A stretch of 52,907 nucleotides of DNA, taken from an uncultured Victivallales bacterium (GTDB lineage Bacteria > Verrucomicrobiota > Lentisphaeria > Oligosphaerales > JAFGRS01). The position numbers were made by a program, and so were the translations under genes. The stretch is from positions 1 to 52,907 of the forward strand of contig CAILUI010000113.1 of assembly GCA_903837355.1 (NCBI GenBank), in the 5' to 3' direction. Under the pieces are notes generated by a model, which did not search any database, had not been told where the DNA came from, and saw only the letters and a list, made by a program, of their open reading frames with translations. This document shows, piece by piece, positions 42,609 to 52,461 of the stretch (the stretch's first letter is position 1; each line of letters opens with the position of its first letter).

Positions 42609-44789
42609 TTAGGCTCCGGTGTCCATGTATTGCTTCTTCAGTCGCTCGATCACGGCCGGTTCCGCCAGCGTCGTGACATCGCCCAGAACTTTGCCTTCGG
42701 CGATGTCCCGGAGCAGCCGCCGCATGATCTTGCCGCTGCGGGTCTTGGGCAGATCCGCGGTGAAGATGATGTTCTCGGGCCGGGCGATGGCACCGATCTT
42801 CCGGACCACGTGGTCCTTGAGCTGCTGAGCCAGGTCAACGCCCGCATGGGCGCTCGATTCCTTGACCGTCACAAACGCCGTGATCGCTTCGCCCTTGATC
42901 TCGTGCTTCGTGCCGACCACCGCGGCTTCCGCCACCGCGGGGTGGTCGACCAGCGCCGACTCCACCTCCATAGTGCCGATCCGGTGCCCGGCAATCTTGA
43001 TCACGTCATCGACGCGGCCTACCACGGTAAAGTACCCGTTCTCATCGCGTTTGGCGCCGTCTCCCGCGAAGTAGATGCCGGGCCACTTCGACCAGTACGT
43101 CTTCACCAGACGCTCGGCGTCACCGTAGATCCCGCGGATCATCCCCGGCCACGGCTGCGTCAGGGCCAACAGACCGCCCCCTACCGGAATCTCGTTGCCG
43201 GCCTCGTCCAGGATGGCGGCCGAAATGCCCGGCAGCGCCCGCCCTGCCGACCCCGGCTTCATGGCGTCGATACCCGGCAGCGTCGTGATCATGATGTGAC
43301 CGGTCTCGGTCTGCCAGTAGGTGTCGACCACCGGGCAGTTCCCCTTGCCGATGACGTTGTAGTACCAGATCCACGCTTCTGGGTTGATCGGTTCACCTAC
43401 CGATCCCAGCAGACGCAGACTGGATAGGTCGTGCCGATCCACCGGCTCCGTCCCCCACTTCATGAAGGTGCGGATGGCGGTTGGGGCCGTGTACAGAATG
43501 GTGACCCCGTACTCCTCGACGATGGCCCAGAAGCGGTCGCGGTCCGGCCAGTCCGGCGCCCCCTCGTACATCACCAGGGTCGCGCCATTGCTCAGCGGAC
43601 CGTAGACGACGTAGCTGTGCCCCGTCACCCAGCCAATGTCCGCCGTACACCAGTAGACATCATCCTGCTTCAGATCGAAGACCATCTTGCTGGTGGCATA
43701 GCACCCCACCAGGTAGCCCCCCGTGGTGTGGACAATGCCCTTCGGCTTCCCCGTCGTCCCGGAGGTATAGAGGATGTAGCTCATGTGCTCGGAATCGAGG
43801 GGCTCGGCAGGGCAGTCCGCCGACGCCGACTGCATCAGCTCATCCCACCAAAGATCGCGCTTGGGCGTCAGCCGTACCGGGAAATTGCCGCGCCGCACGA
43901 TGACCACGTGCTCGACCCCCGGGGATTGCCGCAAGGCATAGTCGGCATCATGCTTCAGTGGGATCAGCCCGCCCCGGCGGAACCCGCCATCCGCCGTGAT
44001 CAGGACCTTCGCCTGGGCGTCGTTGATGCGGTCGGACAGCGACTCGGCCGAAAACCCGCCAAAGATCACCGAATGCACCGCCCCAATGCGGACACAGGCC
44101 AGCATGGCGATCGCCAGCTCGGGAACCATCGGCATGTAGATCGCCACCCGATCGCCCTTCGCAACCCCCAGGCCACGCAGGACGTTGGCGAACTTGCAGA
44201 CCTGCCGGTGCAGGTCCCAGTAGGTCAGCGTCCGCTTCTCCCCTTGCTCCCCCTCCCAAATGATCGCAGCCTTGTTCCGCAGGCCTCGTTCCAGATTCAG
44301 ATCCAGACAGTTGTAGCTGATGTTCGTCTGCCCACCGACGAACCACTTCGCGTAGGGCGGCTCCCACTGCAGAACCGCATCCCACTTCCGGAACCAGTGC
44401 AACTCGGCGGCGAACGACTCCCAGAACTGCGGACCCGCCGCCCGCGCCTGCTCGTAGATGCCGGCATCCGCGTAGTTGGCCTGCGCGACAAAGGCTGCCG
44501 ACGGCGCAAAGGTCCGCTCCTCCCGCAACAGGTCGCTGAGGGTCCCGGAGCCCGCCACCACCGCCGCCGCCGCCGGCACCGCCTTCGCGGCCGGACTCGG
44601 CGCTCGACTCGCCGCCCCCTCCCCTTGCGGACCCCGCAACCACGCCTCCAGATCCTCGCGGGCAAAACGCCAGCGACGCCCCAGCTTGCGCGCCGGTATG
44701 CGGCCCGACTGCAACAGCTTGTAGAGCGTGCTGGTCGAGACCTTCAGATAGGCAGCCGCTTCGTCCAGTGTCAGCACGTCCGCAGCCAT
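42609..44789 (-). CDS. acs: Acetyl-CoA synthetase with N-terminal DNA-binding helix-turn-helix
   Basis: The protein has 726 residues. Residues of about 5-52 are an excisionase/MerR-type helix-turn-helix ([34 protein letters not shown]). A Pro/Ala-rich linker spans about 53-83. From about 84 it is a full AMP-forming acetyl-CoA synthetase: [48 protein letters not shown], and [10 protein letters not shown] with catalytic Lys687, the usual acetylation target. The ATG at 44789 follows GGGAG by eight bases. No internal ATG lies in the linker, so the fusion looks genuine. It activates acetate and may also bind DNA; the second role is inferred. It is the first gene of the pta operon. Confidence 0.92.
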   Translation of the reverse strand: MAADVLTLDEAAAYLKVSTSTLYKLLQSGRIPARKLGRRWRFAREDLEAWLRGPQGEGAASRAPSPAAKAVPAAAAVVAGSGTLSDLLREERTFAPSAAFVAQANYADAGIYEQARAAGPQFWESFAAELHWFRKWDAVLQWEPPYAKWFVGGQTNISYNCLDLNLERGLRNKAAIIWEGEQGEKRTLTYWDLHRQVCKFANVLRGLGVAKGDRVAIYMPMVPELAIAMLACVRIGAVHSVIFGGFSAESLSDRINDAQAKVLITADGGFRRGGLIPLKHDADYALRQSPGVEHVVIVRRGNFPVRLTPKRDLWWDELMQSASADCPAEPLDSEHMSYILYTSGTTGKPKGIVHTTGGYLVGCYATSKMVFDLKQDDVYWCTADIGWVTGHSYVVYGPLSNGATLVMYEGAPDWPDRDRFWAIVEEYGVTILYTAPTAIRTFMKWGTEPVDRHDLSSLRLLGSVGEPINPEAWIWYYNVIGKGNCPVVDTYWQTETGHIMITTLPGIDAMKPGSAGRALPGISAAILDEAGNEIPVGGGLLALTQPWPGMIRGIYGDAERLVKTYWSKWPGIYFAGDGAKRDENGYFTVVGRVDDVIKIAGHRIGTMEVESALVDHPAVAEAAVVGTKHEIKGEAITAFVTVKESSAHAGVDLAQQLKDHVVRKIGAIARPENIIFTADLPKTRSGKIMRRLLRDIAEGKVLGDVTTLAEPAVIERLKKQYMDTGA

Positions 44790-44823
44790 GGCGTCACTCC
44801 CTGATCATACCGCTTTGCATTTG

Positions 44824-44875
44824 CCAGTATTAGCCACTGGTGTCCAACATTAGCGATACCGTCCTCAAATGTCAA
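44824..44875 (-). promoter_or_regulatory. acs-pta promoter with two direct repeats
   Basis: On the minus strand TTGACA (44870-44875) and TAATGT (44847-44852) are spaced 17 bases, a strong promoter. Two direct repeats, GCTAATGTTGG (44844-44854) and GCTAATACTGG (44824-44834), are 20 bases apart, near two helical turns. The first overlaps the -10 box. They are a candidate operator, possibly for the DNA-binding domain of the enzyme encoded downstream. The palindrome of the fdh/fhs promoters is absent here. Confidence 0.6.
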
Positions 44876-44936
44876 TAGCTTCTGCCCTCTCGCCGCGGAA
44901 AAAGTACACACCTGCTGAGGCGCACTGGGATGCGCC

Positions 44937-45001
44937 CTGGAGAGGCGCTGGGCCGCCAGCGCTGGGACACGTGCTGGAGAGGCGCTGGGCCGCCAGCGCT
45001 G
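44937..45001. repeat. Two direct copies of a 28-base hairpin element
   Basis: A 28-base sequence occurs at 44937-44964 and again at 44974-45001. Each copy contains GCGCTGG-gccg-CCAGCGC, a seven-base-pair hairpin with a four-base loop. It lies after the 3' end of the hydrolase gene (minus strand) and before the acs promoter. It might be a terminator for the hydrolase gene or a REP-like element. The remaining part of this 271-base gap holds the acs promoter. Confidence 0.75.
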
Positions 45002-45060
45002 CGCCCGCGGCCGGGCGCCTCGCCACACGGTGTAGGCGACGGGGCTCGACGCTGCCGGAC

Positions 45061-47309
45061 TCAGTCCGCCGCTGGCGGCGCGGGCCAGTTGAGGTGGCGC
45101 TGGAGGAAGTCGAAGGTGCCCTGGCCGTGGATGGCGTGGGGGCCGTCGAAGACCTCCATCTCGATGCGTCCGCGCTGGCCCATGAGATCGTAGAAGCGGA
45201 AGGCCTTGGCGAATTCGTAGGCGACCCACTCGTCCGGCGCCACGCCGTCATGGTGCCCGCGTTCGACCATGAACGGCCGTGGGTAGAGCAGGCGGGCCAT
45301 TTCGGCGTAGTTGAAGGTATTGCCGAGGTTGTACTCGAAGATCTCGTACTCGCCCGTGAACAGGTAGCTGTAGGGGTGGTGAGCCGAGGCGTTCTTCCAG
45401 ATCCACTCGTTGTAGTCGGCCGAACAGATGCTCAGACAGTAGCCATCCAGCAGGGCCGGGACACGCATCGCCGTCTTGCCGCCGTAGCTGATCCCGTAGA
45501 AGGCGATGCGGGCCGGGTCGACAGCGGGCAGCGTGGCCAGCCAGTCGAGCGTCACCTCATGCTGTCGTACGATCACCGAGAACAGGGTCAGGCCGAGCGG
45601 ATTGAGCCGGCGCTGCAGCGTGCGGAAGTGGTCGAGGCCTTTGTACGGATTCTGGGGTGCGTAGACCACGAAGCCGCGGTCCGCCAGCCGGGCGGCGTAG
45701 CGCCGATAGGCGTGCTCGCTCTCGGTGGCCTCGATGACGTCGCGCGGCGTGCCCTCCAGGCCATGCTGACAGACCACCACCGGTCGCCGTTCACCGGGCT
45801 GCAGGTCCAGGGGTAGCAGCAGGATGCCGTAGGCGAAAACGTCCTGCCAGACATCGAGGTAGACCTCGTAGGCCGCCCAACGCTCAGTCTGATAGAGCAG
45901 CCGGGTGCGGGGACTGGGCGAACGGTCGGCCGCGGGCAGCTTGCCGATGACCTCTTCCCAGAATTGCCGCCGGTACTCGCCGCGGAGGCGGTTCCAGGTC
46001 GCCTCCGTGGGGGGTTCAGAGGGGGCCCAGAGGGTGGCCCGGCGGAACTCGGCCTCGCGCAACCAGCGCTGCGTAACCTCAAGCATACTGCGAAAGAGCC
46101 GCTCCTGGCGGCGCGCGGCGTCCACCGCCGTGCCGGGGCGCAGCGCCGCCCGGCTGACGCTCAGGCGGCCGAGGCCAAGCGCCCCGGCCAGCGCTTGCAG
46201 GCAGGCGCGCGACCACGGTTCGCAGGCGCCATCGCCGACCAGCAACGGCGGCAACTCCTGCGGCCAGGCCAGGCTCCAGAGCTGGCAGGCGGCCCCCCAC
46301 TCGCGGTGGACGGCGGCGAAGGCCGGCGTGGCAATCCGCCCCGGCGCCGCGCCGGAACGGCCCGCGCGCGGTGGCGGCGGGCCCGACACCTCCGGATGCC
46401 GACTGGCCTCAATGATCAGCGCGCGCGGAGCGATCAGAGTCGCGATCTCGGCCGCGCCGAAGTCGCGCAGCAGACTGAAGACATTGCGGTAAATGGGCTC
46501 CTGCCAGAGTTCCTCGCACGGCCCGAAACTGCCGCTGACGACGCCGGTGGCAACGCGCTCGTCGACGGCGGCGGCGCAGAGGGCCACCAGACCGCCTTCG
46601 CCGTAGCCCATGACCGCCAGGGGTGCCCCACCGGCAAGGCTCAGCCAGTCCAGGGCGGCGCTGACGACCTGCACCTCCATGCCGATCACATGACGGCCCA
46701 GCTCAAAGGCGGCGCGATAGATGAACTCACGGTGCGGCTGATTGGTCAGGCGCACGCCGGCCAGCCCCGAATGCGTGTCCTCCCGCCCCAGCAGCGCCGG
46801 CACGACGACGCGACAACCGGCGCGCGCCAGAGCCAGGGCCACGGGTACGGCAGCGGAATCCGGGCACAGGCCGCAGAGCTCCTCGGGCTGCTGGTCGCAA
46901 TCGGGCAGCAGCACCACCCCGGCCCGCGGCGTGCCGACCGGCTCGAGCAACAGCGCCCTTCTGCCTCCAGCCCGGCCAGGACGCTCCAGCGCACGGCGCG
47001 GATCGTCACCCCGCCGGCCCGTGCCACCAGGTCGCCGGCCGCGGCATCGGCAACCACGCTGAGCAGCGGGGTGCAGCGCGGGTCCGCCGCCCCGATGATC
47101 TCGCGCAGGCGCTGCCGCCGCGCTGCCATGCCCCCCCCCGCGTCGGCCGGCTGGAGGCGCTGCTCCCAGTCCAGCCGCCGCACCGCCGCCAGGTGGGCCG
47201 TGAGATTGTCCGCATAGCGGTGCAGACCGTCCAGCATGGTGGCGTAGGGGGTATCCAGCACCGGCGCCGGACCGGTGCCCGGCAGTTGTGCAGCGACCGT
47301 CGTCTCCAT
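45061..47309 (-). pseudogene. Tandem alpha/beta-hydrolase (acetyl-esterase-like), broken by a -1 frameshift
   Basis: The start at 47309 is fixed by GGAGGT five bases upstream (protein begins METTVAAQLPGTGPAP). After about 118 codons the frame must shift by -1 at the G-run 46956-46958 (AEG, then ALLLEPVG) to continue. The joined product would be about 749 residues. Domain one has MGYGEGG at the nucleophile elbow with no serine, so it is probably inactive. Domain two has GISYGGK, a normal GxSxG elbow, and a His in DGPHAIHGQG. There is no signal peptide. Adding one base restores a full frame of exactly 750 codons, so the cause is a recent deletion or an assembly error. Related proteins are annotated as acetyl xylan esterases; the substrate is unknown. 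Confidence 0.8.
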
Positions 47310-47503
47310 CCCGTACCTCCTCTTCCCCCTCCCGTTCCCGTACCCGGCCCCGGCCCCGTTCCCGCCCTGGTGAAGGGAGTGCGGCGGCTGGCCGCTCACC
47401 CATACCATGCCCCAGCCTGCCCACCGCCGCCAGCCGAGCTGCACTACCCAAGCAATGCCAGTGAAGTCCGCCGGCGCCGGCTTTGCGGGCACGCTTTGGC
47501 GAA

Positions 47504-47606
47504 TCCTGCTGGCCAGCAGGACCTGCCTGCAGGCGGTGAGCCGTCCCCCGTCTCCGGCCTTTGGCCGGTGGCTCAGCGGCGCGTTCGTCCTGCTGGACAG
47601 CAGGAC
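47504..47606. repeat. Two related long palindromes in a 460-base divergent gap
   Basis: TCCTGCTGGCCAGCAGGA (47504-47521) is a perfect palindrome. GTCCTGCTG-ga-CAGCAGGAC (47587-47606) is a variant of it 83 bases on. The gap 47310-47769 between the divergent hydrolase and FAD oxidoreductase genes shows no credible gene. A TATAGT at 47692-47697 may be a -10 box for the oxidoreductase gene. The palindromes may be operators or a dispersed repeat. Confidence 0.6.
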
Positions 47607-47769
47607 CCTCCAAGGGTTCGAGCAGACTTCACTGAGGCGTCACCTCCGTAGGGCAGTGCCCACGGCAAGGTGGCAGTGCGCGGCGGTGTGGTATAGTGCC
47701 TGATCGCCGTGGAGTCACCCGCGCGCCGGCGCGGCGCACGGCACGGCATGAGTGAGATGGGAAGCAGCG

Positions 47770-49152
47770 ATGGACTATGACGTCCTGATCATCGGCGCGG
47801 GGCTCTCGGGCATGGCAGCCGGGATCCGGCTGGCCCATTTCGGCAAGCGCGTCTGCATCGTCGAACGGCAGCGGCTGCCGGGCGGGCTGAACTCCTATTT
47901 CCGCAGCCAGGGGCGGCTGGTCGACGTCGGCCTGCACGCGGTCACCAACCTGGCCCATCCGGCCGACAAACACGCACCGCTGAACCGGCTGCTGCGGCAG
48001 TTGCGGCTGAAGCGGGAGGATTTCGACCTCTGCCCACAGACGCACTCGGCCAGCGAACTGGCGTCGGTACGGCTGCCCTTCACCAACGACATCGCCGACC
48101 TGGTGCAGGCCATCGCGACCGCCTTCCCCGCTGAGGTAGACGGCTTCCGGCGCCTGATCGAGACCGTCCGCAACCGCGACAGCTTTGCGCTGGAGGCCCA
48201 GCCTGAGTCCACCCGACGCGTGCTGCCTGAGTTCATCCGTGATCCGGCCCTGCAGGACCTGCTCTACCTGCCGCTGATGTACTACGGGAACCCCAACGAA
48301 CGCGACATGGAGTTCAACCAGTTCTGCATCCTCTTCCAGAGCATCTTTCTGGAGGGCTTCTGCCGACCGCGCGCCGGGATGAAGCACGTCATCGATGTCC
48401 TGCTGCAGCGCTACCGCGAGTGCGACGGCGAACTGCGCCTGGCCTGTGGCGTCCGTGGGATCGCGCACGACGGCGAACGCCTGACCGCGGTCGACCTCGA
48501 CGACGGCAGCCGGGTCACCGCCAGCGCCGTCCTCTCCTGCGCGGGACACCCGGAGACCCTGGCGCTCTGCCAGCCGAGCTTGCCCGCCACCGACCCCATC
48601 GCGCTGGGCCAACTGGCCTACGTCGAGACGATGCTCTTCCTGGACCGCCCGCCCCGCGATCTCGGACTGCGGGACTGCGTGCTGTTTGCCTGCGAGAGCC
48701 CGGTCTTCCACTACGAACGGCCCGCGGTGCCGGTGGACTTCCGGAGCGCCGTGATCTGCTGTCCGGGCAACTACATCGGCTGCGAGGGCGGCTACGCCGA
48801 CCGCCAGGTGCGGCTCACGCACCTGGCCGATTACGGCGCCTGGCTGGACCTGCCGCCCGCGGACTACGCCGCCGCCAAGGCGGCCGTGGTCGAACGCCAA
48901 CTCGCTCTGCTGGAGCGCCGCGCCCCCGGCCTGACGGCTGCCGTGCAGGATTGGGACCTGTTCACGCCGCGCACCATCCGGCGCTTTACGGGCCACTTCA
49001 ACGGCGCCATCTACGGCTCACCCGAGAAGCGCCGCGACGGCACCACGCCGTTGCGCAACCTCTTCCTCTGCGGCACCGATCAGGGCTTCCTCGGGATCAT
49101 CGGCGCGATGCTCAGCGGCATCTCCATGGCGAACACCCACCTACTGCCTTGA
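47770..49152 (+). CDS. CrtI/carotenoid isomerase-type FAD-dependent oxidoreductase
   Basis: The protein has 460 residues. The N-terminal Rossmann fold MDYDVLIIGAGLSGMAAGIR (GxGxxG near 10-15) and the following IVERQRLPGG bind FAD. The C-terminal FLCGTDQGFLGIIGAMLSGI closes the FAD site. The family includes phytoene desaturases, carotenoid isomerases and retinol saturases. No other carotenoid gene is near, so the substrate is unknown. The ATG at 47770 fits the Rossmann start with GGGA eight bases before; a GTG at 47752 would add six residues. Confidence 0.85.
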   Translation: MDYDVLIIGAGLSGMAAGIRLAHFGKRVCIVERQRLPGGLNSYFRSQGRLVDVGLHAVTNLAHPADKHAPLNRLLRQLRLKREDFDLCPQTHSASELASVRLPFTNDIADLVQAIATAFPAEVDGFRRLIETVRNRDSFALEAQPESTRRVLPEFIRDPALQDLLYLPLMYYGNPNERDMEFNQFCILFQSIFLEGFCRPRAGMKHVIDVLLQRYRECDGELRLACGVRGIAHDGERLTAVDLDDGSRVTASAVLSCAGHPETLALCQPSLPATDPIALGQLAYVETMLFLDRPPRDLGLRDCVLFACESPVFHYERPAVPVDFRSAVICCPGNYIGCEGGYADRQVRLTHLADYGAWLDLPPADYAAAKAAVVERQLALLERRAPGLTAAVQDWDLFTPRTIRRFTGHFNGAIYGSPEKRRDGTTPLRNLFLCGTDQGFLGIIGAMLSGISMANTHLLP

Positions 49153-49260
49153 CCTGCGGAACACGGGCCGCTACGTTCACGGCACCCGGCGCGGGCCCCT
49201 GATCTCCAGATGGGTGACGTCGGGCCGTGAGTCCGCCACCCTAGAGCCAGTGAGGGCGTC

Positions 49261-52200
49261 ATGCGTTTGCGACTGACTGCGACCGCGCTTCTTCTCGCCG
49301 CGTTGTCCGCCGCGGCGGCGGACCGGGTGACGGTCACGACGCCAACCTTCGCGGCCGCTTTCGTGGGCGGCAACCTGGCGGAACTGCGCGTGGACGGCGC
49401 CACGGTGGTGGCGCCGGGTGACGTGAACCTGACCGGCATCCTGCGGGTGGACCGCGACCACCTGGTCGCCGCAACCCCGGCCGACGCCGCGACCCTGACG
49501 CCCGCGACGCCACTCCGCCGCACCTACAGCGACCTGGCGGACCTGCCGGGCGCCGTGCTGACCCACGAGTACGCGCTCGCGGGCGAGGACGTGGTGCTCA
49601 CCCAGCAGGCAACCTCGCCGCAAGCGGGGGTGCATGGGGTGCAGTGGGGCCTGGGCCTGGTACCATTGACGTACAACATCGTCGTCCCCGGCAACGGCGG
49701 CGTGCGCCTGACCCGCGACTCGACAGAGTCCTCGTTCCAGTTTGACTACCCCATCTCCTGGGAGGCGCAGTTCGTCGTGATCGAGGGGGTCGGCCACGGC
49801 GTCTGCGTCTGGGCGAACGATCCGATTGGACGCTATAAACGTCTTATTATAAAAAAGTTACAGAATGGCTGGCAGCTTGGTTTCACCACCCACAACAACG
49901 CGCCCTTTGCGGCGCTGACGGAGTGCACCTCGGTGGCCTGGCAGATATCGCCCTACAGCGGCGACTGGCGCGTGCCGGCCAAGCGTTACCGCGACTGGGC
50001 CGCCGCAACCTGGGCGCTGACCCCGCGCGCCGCGCAGGCCCCGGTGTGGGCCAAAGACATCCGCTTCCTGGCCATCACCGGCCAGGACCTGCCGGTGCTC
50101 GAGAGCCTGGCCCGGCGCGTCGACCCCCGGCAAACGCTGCTGTACATCCCCAACTGGCGCAAGTTCGACTACGACCGCATGTACCCGGACTACACGGCCA
50201 ACGACACCTTCCCGGCGTTTGTCGAGAAGGCGCACGCGCTCGGTTTCCGCATCATGGCGCACGTCAACTACTTCGGCTGTGACCCGAAGAGCCCCGAGTA
50301 TGCGACCTTCGAGAAGTACCAGGTGCGCAGTCCGTGGAGCCACGAGCGCGAGTGGTGGCTGTGGGAGCGGGCTGACCCGATCATCAAGTTCGCCTACATC
50401 AACCCGGCCTGCAAGGCCTGGCGCGACCTGCAGATTGCGCGCTGGAAGGAGCTGGTCGAGCGCTACAAGGTGGATGCGCTGCACCTCGACCAGACACTCT
50501 GCATCTACAACGACGATAATGGCCTCATCGAGGGCATGACCATGGTCGAAGGCAACCTCGCCCTGCACCGCGAACTGCGCCAGGCGCTGCCTGAGGTGGC
50601 CATCTCCGGCGAAGGACTCGACGAGGTCACCATGCGCTACGAGGCCTTCGCCCAGCGCCACTCGTACGGACTGGACTTCGTCGAAGGCACCTGGGATCGC
50701 AGCAAACTGGTCATGGCCCACCCCGTCAGTGCGTACGTGTTCAACGGTTTCACGCAACCCTACGGCTACCTGGGGATGTGCTCACCGACGACCGGCCAGC
50801 TCTATGCGGCGTGGCGGGAGAACTACAAGCACTGGGGCGTGATCCCGACCTTCGCCTGGCCCAATCCAGGCAGCCTGGACACTCCGTCCGGCTTCGCCCT
50901 GCAGTGCCTGCAGGAGGCAGCCAGTTTCACGAGCCTCCGCCTCGATCCCGATCTGGATGGGGACTGGCCGCTCACGGTCTGCTTCCCCTACCAGGGCCGT
51001 GACGGCGTGCGCGCCGCCTACCGGGAGGAGAACGATGGGACCAGTTTCGTGACCATGCAGGGCCTGACCCAGGCGGAGGTCTCGCGCGTCCTGACCGGAA
51101 CGGCGGAGAGCGCGCGGCCGGGCTCGATTTCGGGATGGCAATGCTACGACGAACAGCGCCTCTTTGGCCTGGATCCGGACACCTGGTATGCGTACAGCGG
51201 CGAGCCGCGTGACCAGAAGGCCTTCCACGTCAACCAGGTTCCGGCCGGCTTCACGGCGGCGCGCGTGACCCAGGGCGAGCAGATGGCGGTGGTGGAGATC
51301 AAAGACGTGGGCAGTGTCACGCGCCTGGCGCGTTTGTTTGGTCAAGCCACCTGCGGCTCGCGGCCATTCGCGGGCGAAGCCCGCGAGGCGAGCGGACCGC
51401 TGACCGATGCCGTCGACGGCGCGCTGTTCATGCCGCAAGGCGCCGACATCTTCGCACACCCGCCCTGGAAGGCCCAACGCCGCAACCCGCAGACCGGGGT
51501 TCTCGAGGCGGGTGGGACCGGCGTGGCGTTCGCCAGCTTCCCGTTGGCCTTGCCCGATGTCCCGGGCACGATCTGGTTCCGTTGCCAGGTCGCCATGGAC
51601 AAGGGCGCCGTCGGTGAAGGCAAGACCGACGGCGTTCTGTACCGGGTGGTCGCCCGCGCCGCAGGAGTGCCCGAAGCCACGGCCGAAGTCCTCCACGCCA
51701 CCGCCACCAGTGCCGCCCTGGAGCTGGATCTCAGTGCCTTCCGCGGCAAAGAGGTCCGCCTGGAACTGCAGACCGATCCGGGGCCACAGCACACGGCGAC
51801 CTTCGACTGGGCGCGCTGGTACCAGCCCCGCGTCGAGGTCGAGCGGCACCAGGTGGGCAGCATCGGCATCACCGCGGCGCCGTTCGCCTATGCGCTATCC
51901 TCCGCCGGCGAGGCGGGAACCACGCTCACGAGGACCGGCGATACCCTGACGGTGACCATGCGACTCCCCGGGTCGCTGATTCTGCTGAAGACGCCACCCA
52001 CGCTGGTCACCTTGCCCCTCGACCTCGCGGCCACGCCCTTCATCCTCAGCTTCACCTCGGCCACCGGGCAGCTCCTGGAAGGGCCGCAGCATGCCTCAGC
52101 CGGGCCCGGCGAGGCCAGCGTCGGCGGGGTGCGTCGCCGTGGGCTCAGCACGCATCCGCCGGACCACGGGATGACCAGCGTCGACTACCCGCTGGTGCTG

Positions 52201-52461
52201 CCGGCAGGGCCGGCGATCCGCCTCCGCGCTTTCGTCGGCCTGCGCGACGGCTCGATGTCCGATGGCTGCGTCTTCGTCGTCAAGGCCAACGGGGTGCAGG
52301 TGGCGCGCCTGCGCAAGCTCCCCGGTGAGTGGTCCGAGGTGACGGCCGACCTGTCGCCCTGGGCCGGTAAACCCCTCGTCCTCTCGCTGGTGACCGACAG
52401 CGACGGCGGCTTCAACTTCGATTGGGCCAACTGGGGCGAGGTGCGGGTGGTGACGGAGTAA
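49261..52461 (+). CDS. Large secreted glycosidase-like protein (DUF6259-like)
   Basis: The protein has 1066 residues. A signal peptide is evident (MRLRLTATALLLAALSAAAA, then DRV). Residues of about 20-260 are a beta-sandwich typical of the N-terminus of such enzymes. Residues of about 270-560 look like a TIM barrel (RFLAITGQDLPVLESLARRV, IMAHVNYFG, DALHLDQTLCIYNDDNG, AISGEGLDEV), with acidic residues that could be catalytic. Two further beta-rich modules close the protein, both ending in an F-DWA-W motif (TFDWARW, NFDWANW). The fold recalls DUF6259/alpha-galactosidase-like proteins. An AT-rich stretch of rare codons occurs at 49831-49866. The substrate is unknown. Confidence 0.75.
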   Translation: MRLRLTATALLLAALSAAAADRVTVTTPTFAAAFVGGNLAELRVDGATVVAPGDVNLTGILRVDRDHLVAATPADAATLTPATPLRRTYSDLADLPGAVLTHEYALAGEDVVLTQQATSPQAGVHGVQWGLGLVPLTYNIVVPGNGGVRLTRDSTESSFQFDYPISWEAQFVVIEGVGHGVCVWANDPIGRYKRLIIKKLQNGWQLGFTTHNNAPFAALTECTSVAWQISPYSGDWRVPAKRYRDWAAATWALTPRAAQAPVWAKDIRFLAITGQDLPVLESLARRVDPRQTLLYIPNWRKFDYDRMYPDYTANDTFPAFVEKAHALGFRIMAHVNYFGCDPKSPEYATFEKYQVRSPWSHEREWWLWERADPIIKFAYINPACKAWRDLQIARWKELVERYKVDALHLDQTLCIYNDDNGLIEGMTMVEGNLALHRELRQALPEVAISGEGLDEVTMRYEAFAQRHSYGLDFVEGTWDRSKLVMAHPVSAYVFNGFTQPYGYLGMCSPTTGQLYAAWRENYKHWGVIPTFAWPNPGSLDTPSGFALQCLQEAASFTSLRLDPDLDGDWPLTVCFPYQGRDGVRAAYREENDGTSFVTMQGLTQAEVSRVLTGTAESARPGSISGWQCYDEQRLFGLDPDTWYAYSGEPRDQKAFHVNQVPAGFTAARVTQGEQMAVVEIKDVGSVTRLARLFGQATCGSRPFAGEAREASGPLTDAVDGALFMPQGADIFAHPPWKAQRRNPQTGVLEAGGTGVAFASFPLALPDVPGTIWFRCQVAMDKGAVGEGKTDGVLYRVVARAAGVPEATAEVLHATATSAALELDLSAFRGKEVRLELQTDPGPQHTATFDWARWYQPRVEVERHQVGSIGITAAPFAYALSSAGEAGTTLTRTGDTLTVTMRLPGSLILLKTPPTLVTLPLDLAATPFILSFTSATGQLLEGPQHASAGPGEASVGGVRRRGLSTHPPDHGMTSVDYPLVLPAGPAIRLRAFVGLRDGSMSDGCVFVVKANGVQVARLRKLPGEWSEVTADLSPWAGKPLVLSLVTDSDGGFNFDWANWGEVRVVTE

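Noticed and set aside
46950..46965. Programmed -1 ribosomal frameshifting in the hydrolase gene
   Set aside because: No X-XXY-YYZ slippery sequence or clear downstream pseudoknot was seen; a base loss at GGG is simpler.
46959..47613. N-terminal extension of the hydrolase frame (850-residue version)
   Set aside because: It is Gly/Arg-rich noise in the wrong frame; the true N-terminus with a strong ribosome site is in the neighbouring frame, joined by a frameshift.
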